This document shows, one piece after another, positions 4,474 to 6,862 of a stretch of DNA of 6,862 bases. The notes beneath the pieces were generated by a model. It was given only the letters and a program-made list of their open reading frames with translations, ran no database searches and was not told the origin of the DNA. The position numbers and the translations under genes were made by a program. The stretch's first letter is position 1, and each line of letters opens with the position of its first letter. Source of the stretch: Flavobacteriaceae bacterium (GTDB lineage Bacteria > Bacteroidota > Bacteroidia > Flavobacteriales > Flavobacteriaceae); contig CP070731.1 in NCBI GenBank assembly GCA_020347545.1, positions 2,442,218 to 2,449,079 of the forward strand, read 5' to 3'.

Positions 4474-6243
4474 CTATCTGAATTCTATTTTTCTCATTCT
4501 TAAACTCAACGGTGTAATTTCAAGATATTCATCGTCACGAATATATTCCATGCATTCTTCAAGCGAGAAATCAATTTTAGGAAAGATCTTTGCAGCGTCA
4601 TCAGCACCCGATGACCTAACATTGGTCAGCTTTTTTCCTTTGATCAAGTTTACACCCATATCTTCCTGTCTGGTGTTCTCTCCAACCACCTGTCCCTTAT
4701 AAATCTCTTCGTTGGGGTCAATAAAAAACTTTCCTCTGTCTTGAAGTCGGTCAATGGCATATGCGGTTGCTTTCCCGGCTTCAGAAGACACAATGGCTCC
4801 ATTTGACACCTCACTAAATTCTCCTTTAAACGTATCGTATCCTCTCAATCTGTGGTTGATAATGGATTCACCTTGGGTTGCCGTTAAAATTTTATTTCTC
4901 AAACCGATTAAACCCCTCGACGGAATATCAAACTCGAGATGCTGAAGATCCCCTTTCGGTTCCATCACGTGCAGATCTCCCTTTCTCAAGGTCACAAGGT
5001 TTATGGCCTTACTTGCCAAATCCTCAGGGACATCGATAACCAAGGTCTCAAAAGGCTCACTTTTTACTCCATCAATATCTTTTAATATCACCTTTGGACG
5101 ACCAACCTGTAACTCATAACCTTCTCGCCTCATGGTTTCAATAAGTACCGACAAATGCAGGATTCCTCTTCCATATACGATGAACTTGTCTTCTGTATCC
5201 GTTTCCTCTACCCTCAATGCCAGGTTCTTTTCTGTTTCCTTAAAGAGTCTCTTTCTCAGGTGACGTGAAGTGACAAATTTCCCTTCTTTCCCGAAGAAAG
5301 GAGAATTGTTAATGGTAAATAACATACTCATGGTAGGTTTATCCACCTCAATCCTCGGTAAGGCCTCAGGAGTTTCAATATCTGCTATCGTATCCCCGAT
5401 CTCAAATCCCTCAATACCTGTAATGGCACATATATCACCGCTTCTCACTTTTGAGGTTTTGGCTTTACCTAAGCCTTCAAATGTGTGAAGCTCTTTGATC
5501 CTCACTTTTTTTACCGAACCATCTGCCTTACACAGGGAATAATCTTTTCCCTCTTCCAAATCTCCTCTAAATACTCTTCCAATGGCTATTCTGCCCGTAA
5601 AGGAAGAATAATCCAGTGAAGTGATCTGCATTTGTGGAGATCCTTCTCGATAAGGGGCCTCAGGAATATTTTCAATGATGGCATCAAGAAGCGGGATGAT
5701 ATTATCCGTTTCCTCCTTCCAATCGGTATTCATCCAACCGTTTTTGGCCGAACCGTAAATTGTATTGAACTCTAATTGTTCTTCGGTGGCATCTAAAGCA
5801 AACATCAGGTCAAACACTTTTTCATGGACCAAATCAGGAGTACAGTTTTCTTTATCAACCTTATTGACAACAACGATTGGCATCAAGCCAAGTTCAAGGG
5901 CCTTACTCAATACAAATCTAGTCTGTGGCATAGGTCCTTCAAAAGCATCAACCAGCAACAATACCCCATCCGCCATTTTTAATACCCGCTCTACTTCTCC
6001 ACCAAAATCAGCGTGGCCAGGAGTATCGATCACATTGATCTTTATCCCTTTGTAGTTCACGGAAACATTCTTAGATAAAATAGTGATTCCTCTTTCTCTC
6101 TCAAGGTCATTGTTATCCAAAAGGAGATCAGTTCTTTCCTTTCTTTGATCAAGAATTTTGGCCTGATCAATTATTTTATCCACCAAGGTTGTTTTACCAT
6201 GGTCAACGTGAGCAATGATTGCTATGTTTCTGATTGATTGCAT
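4474..6243 (-). CDS. typA: Translational GTPase TypA/BipA
   Basis: A ribosome-associated GTPase of the EF-G family, involved in 50S subunit assembly and in growth under stress such as cold. It is 589 residues from the ATG at 6243. Numbered from the upstream in-frame ATG at 6249, the GTPase motifs are all intact: G1 AHVDHGKT (13-20), G2 RGITI (53-57), G3 DTPGHADF (75-82), G4 NKVD (129-132) and G5 GSAKNG (166-171). The EF-G-like domains and the TypA-specific C-terminal region follow, including SRGLIGLR and the lysine-rich loop LIKGKKLTNVRSSG. Length is close to that of other Bacteroidota TypA proteins. I prefer 6243 because MQSIRNIAIIAHVDHG matches the usual family N-terminus; 6249 would add two residues. 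A -7 element lies at 6263-6270. The divergent neighbour is a HAD phosphatase. Confidence 0.97.
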   Translation of the reverse strand: MQSIRNIAIIAHVDHGKTTLVDKIIDQAKILDQRKERTDLLLDNNDLERERGITILSKNVSVNYKGIKINVIDTPGHADFGGEVERVLKMADGVLLLVDAFEGPMPQTRFVLSKALELGLMPIVVVNKVDKENCTPDLVHEKVFDLMFALDATEEQLEFNTIYGSAKNGWMNTDWKEETDNIIPLLDAIIENIPEAPYREGSPQMQITSLDYSSFTGRIAIGRVFRGDLEEGKDYSLCKADGSVKKVRIKELHTFEGLGKAKTSKVRSGDICAITGIEGFEIGDTIADIETPEALPRIEVDKPTMSMLFTINNSPFFGKEGKFVTSRHLRKRLFKETEKNLALRVEETDTEDKFIVYGRGILHLSVLIETMRREGYELQVGRPKVILKDIDGVKSEPFETLVIDVPEDLASKAINLVTLRKGDLHVMEPKGDLQHLEFDIPSRGLIGLRNKILTATQGESIINHRLRGYDTFKGEFSEVSNGAIVSSEAGKATAYAIDRLQDRGKFFIDPNEEIYKGQVVGENTRQEDMGVNLIKGKKLTNVRSSGADDAAKIFPKIDFSLEECMEYIRDDEYLEITPLSLRMRKIEFR

Positions 6244-6262
6244 ATACATTTTTTAGAAAGTG

Positions 6263-6270
6263 CAAAAGTA
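6263..6270 (-). promoter_or_regulatory. -7 promoter element (TACTTTTG) of typA
   Basis: TACTTTTG on the minus strand fits TAnnTTTG, 13 bases before the ATG at 6249 and 19 before that at 6243. The predicted leader is about 9 to 15 bases and A-rich (CTAAAAA), with no Shine-Dalgarno sequence. No -33 TTG is evident. Confidence 0.55.
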
Positions 6271-6383
6271 ATTCTTTATTTTGATTGTCAGACTATTTAG
6301 CTGAATAATAATTAAATTGTTGATGAGCGTTATGATTTCATTCCTTTCGCCTAAAAAAAAGATGGATTACCGAGTGTAAATCA

Positions 6384-6446
6384 ATGAATAAGATTATTTT
6401 TACGCTCGTAATTTTTTTACTTGTTTATGGATCTTTCTCAGGTTAA
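6384..6446 (+). other. 20-codon ORF resembling a signal peptide, overlapping the phosphatase start
   Basis: An ATG at 6384 opens a 20-residue frame ending at TAA 6444-6446. The peptide starts MNKIIF and continues with a hydrophobic core (LVIFLLVYG), like a secretory signal sequence, then stops. It overlaps the first 20 bases of the HAD phosphatase in another frame. It may be a leader peptide, the remnant of a lost secreted-protein gene, or chance in AT-rich DNA. There is no perfect -7 element upstream, so expression is unsupported. Confidence 0.2.
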
Positions 6447-6862
6447 AATGGTTGTTTCAGATATGGATGGCACCTTGTTGAATTCAAAAAGTCAGGTGAG
6501 TAGTGAATTCTTCCGGCTCTTTGATGAACTTCAGTCCCATAACGTTCATTTTGTGGCGGCCAGCGGAAGGCAATACACAAGTATCCATGAAAAATTAGAG
6601 GTTATTTCAGAACAGATCACCATCGTGGCAGAAAACGGAGGGTACATCAGACAGGGAAATATTGAGCTTGGATCCATACACCTTTCTGCGGATCGCGTCA
6701 GGAATTTGTTACCTGTATTGAAGGCCTCTGAAGGGCTGTACTATGTGGTTTGTGGTAAAAAATCAGCCTATATAGATCAGAATGAGCATCGGTTCACAAG
6801 TATTTTAAAAGAATATTACACGCGGTATACCGTAATTGACGATCTGATGAATTTACCTGATG
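6427..6862 (+). CDS. Cof-type HAD-superfamily phosphatase, partial (C-terminus beyond window)
   Basis: The first 145 residues of a haloacid dehalogenase-type hydrolase of the Cof/YbiV group, which usually dephosphorylate sugar phosphates, nucleotides or cofactors such as FMN and PLP. Motif I is SDMDGTLL, with the nucleophile Asp12 and the acid Asp14. Motif II is the serine in VAASGRQ (about residue 46). AENGGYI (about 69-75) is the conserved segment before the type IIB cap, and the residues after it begin the cap domain. Motifs III and IV lie outside the window, as does the stop. The substrate cannot be told from sequence. The ATG at 6427 is preferred because MDLSQVKMVVSDMDGT has the usual short lead-in before motif I; the ATG at 6448 would leave only four residues before the catalytic Asp. 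The promoter is unclear: TAATTTTT (6409-6416) is one base off consensus. Confidence 0.93.
   Translation, partial: MDLSQVKMVVSDMDGTLLNSKSQVSSEFFRLFDELQSHNVHFVAASGRQYTSIHEKLEVISEQITIVAENGGYIRQGNIELGSIHLSADRVRNLLPVLKASEGLYYVVCGKKSAYIDQNEHRFTSILKEYYTRYTVIDDLMNLPD

Noticed and set aside
4412..6055. Plus-strand open frames inside or overlapping typA (4412-4702, 4754-4945, 5270-5488, 5765-6055)
   Set aside because: All are antisense to a complete, highly conserved typA and show no protein-family features; they are shadows of its codon bias.
6250..6426. Possible small gene or RNA between typA and the phosphatase
   Set aside because: Apart from the typA promoter and the 20-codon frame at 6384, the region is AT-rich with no stable hairpin or coding signal.
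1..6862. Search for mobile elements, CRISPR arrays, tRNA or rRNA genes, riboswitches and defence systems
   Set aside because: No terminal inverted repeats, target duplications, spaced direct repeats, cloverleaf-like structures or transposase/integrase motifs were seen. The window reads as normal core chromosome.

Overview
The window looks like ordinary chromosomal DNA from a member of the Bacteroidota, most likely the family Flavobacteriaceae. The evidence is the moderate-to-low GC content and the absence of Shine-Dalgarno sequences. Six genes carry the Bacteroidota sigma -7 element (TAnnTTTG). There are two lipoproteins with acidic residues after the lipobox cysteine, and protein types common in flavobacteria: a DUF2752/CCC-motif membrane pair, an FKBP lipoprotein with type 3 repeats, and a TypA that closely resembles flavobacterial TypA. 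Genus and species cannot be told from the sequence.

Layout, left to right. Positions 1-451 (-) hold the N-terminal 150 residues of protein-L-isoaspartate O-methyltransferase (pcm); its 3' end is outside the window. Upstream on the same strand lie two small membrane-protein genes, a CCC-motif protein (496-816) and a DUF2752 protein (821-1105), separated by 4 bases and probably one operon. Divergent to them, across a 57-bp shared promoter region, is a Smr-domain protein (1163-1705, +). Its stop codon overlaps the stop codon of a convergent lipoprotein of unknown function (1702-2220, -). A 111-bp divergent promoter region separates that lipoprotein from a cysteine desulfurase (2332-3471, +). The desulfurase converges on an FKBP-type peptidyl-prolyl isomerase lipoprotein (3520-4365, -), with a clear bidirectional hairpin terminator between them. 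Then come the ribosome-associated GTPase TypA/BipA (4474-6243, -) and, divergently, the 5' end of a Cof-type HAD phosphatase (6427 to the window edge, +).

The genes do not form one pathway. They are housekeeping functions (protein repair, sulfur mobilisation, translation and stress GTPase, phosphatase) mixed with envelope proteins (two lipoproteins, two small membrane proteins). There is no integrase, transposase, tRNA, rRNA, CRISPR array or phage gene, and no stretch over 300 bases lacks a gene.

I see no obvious new multi-gene system. The most notable signal is in the promoters: three genes (pcm, smr, cysteine desulfurase) have a perfect TAnnTTTG element exactly four bases before the ATG, which predicts leaderless mRNAs. 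Other points of interest are a predicted surface-exposed FKBP isomerase with a calcium-binding-type repeat tail, and a 20-codon signal-peptide-like ORF overlapping the phosphatase start.
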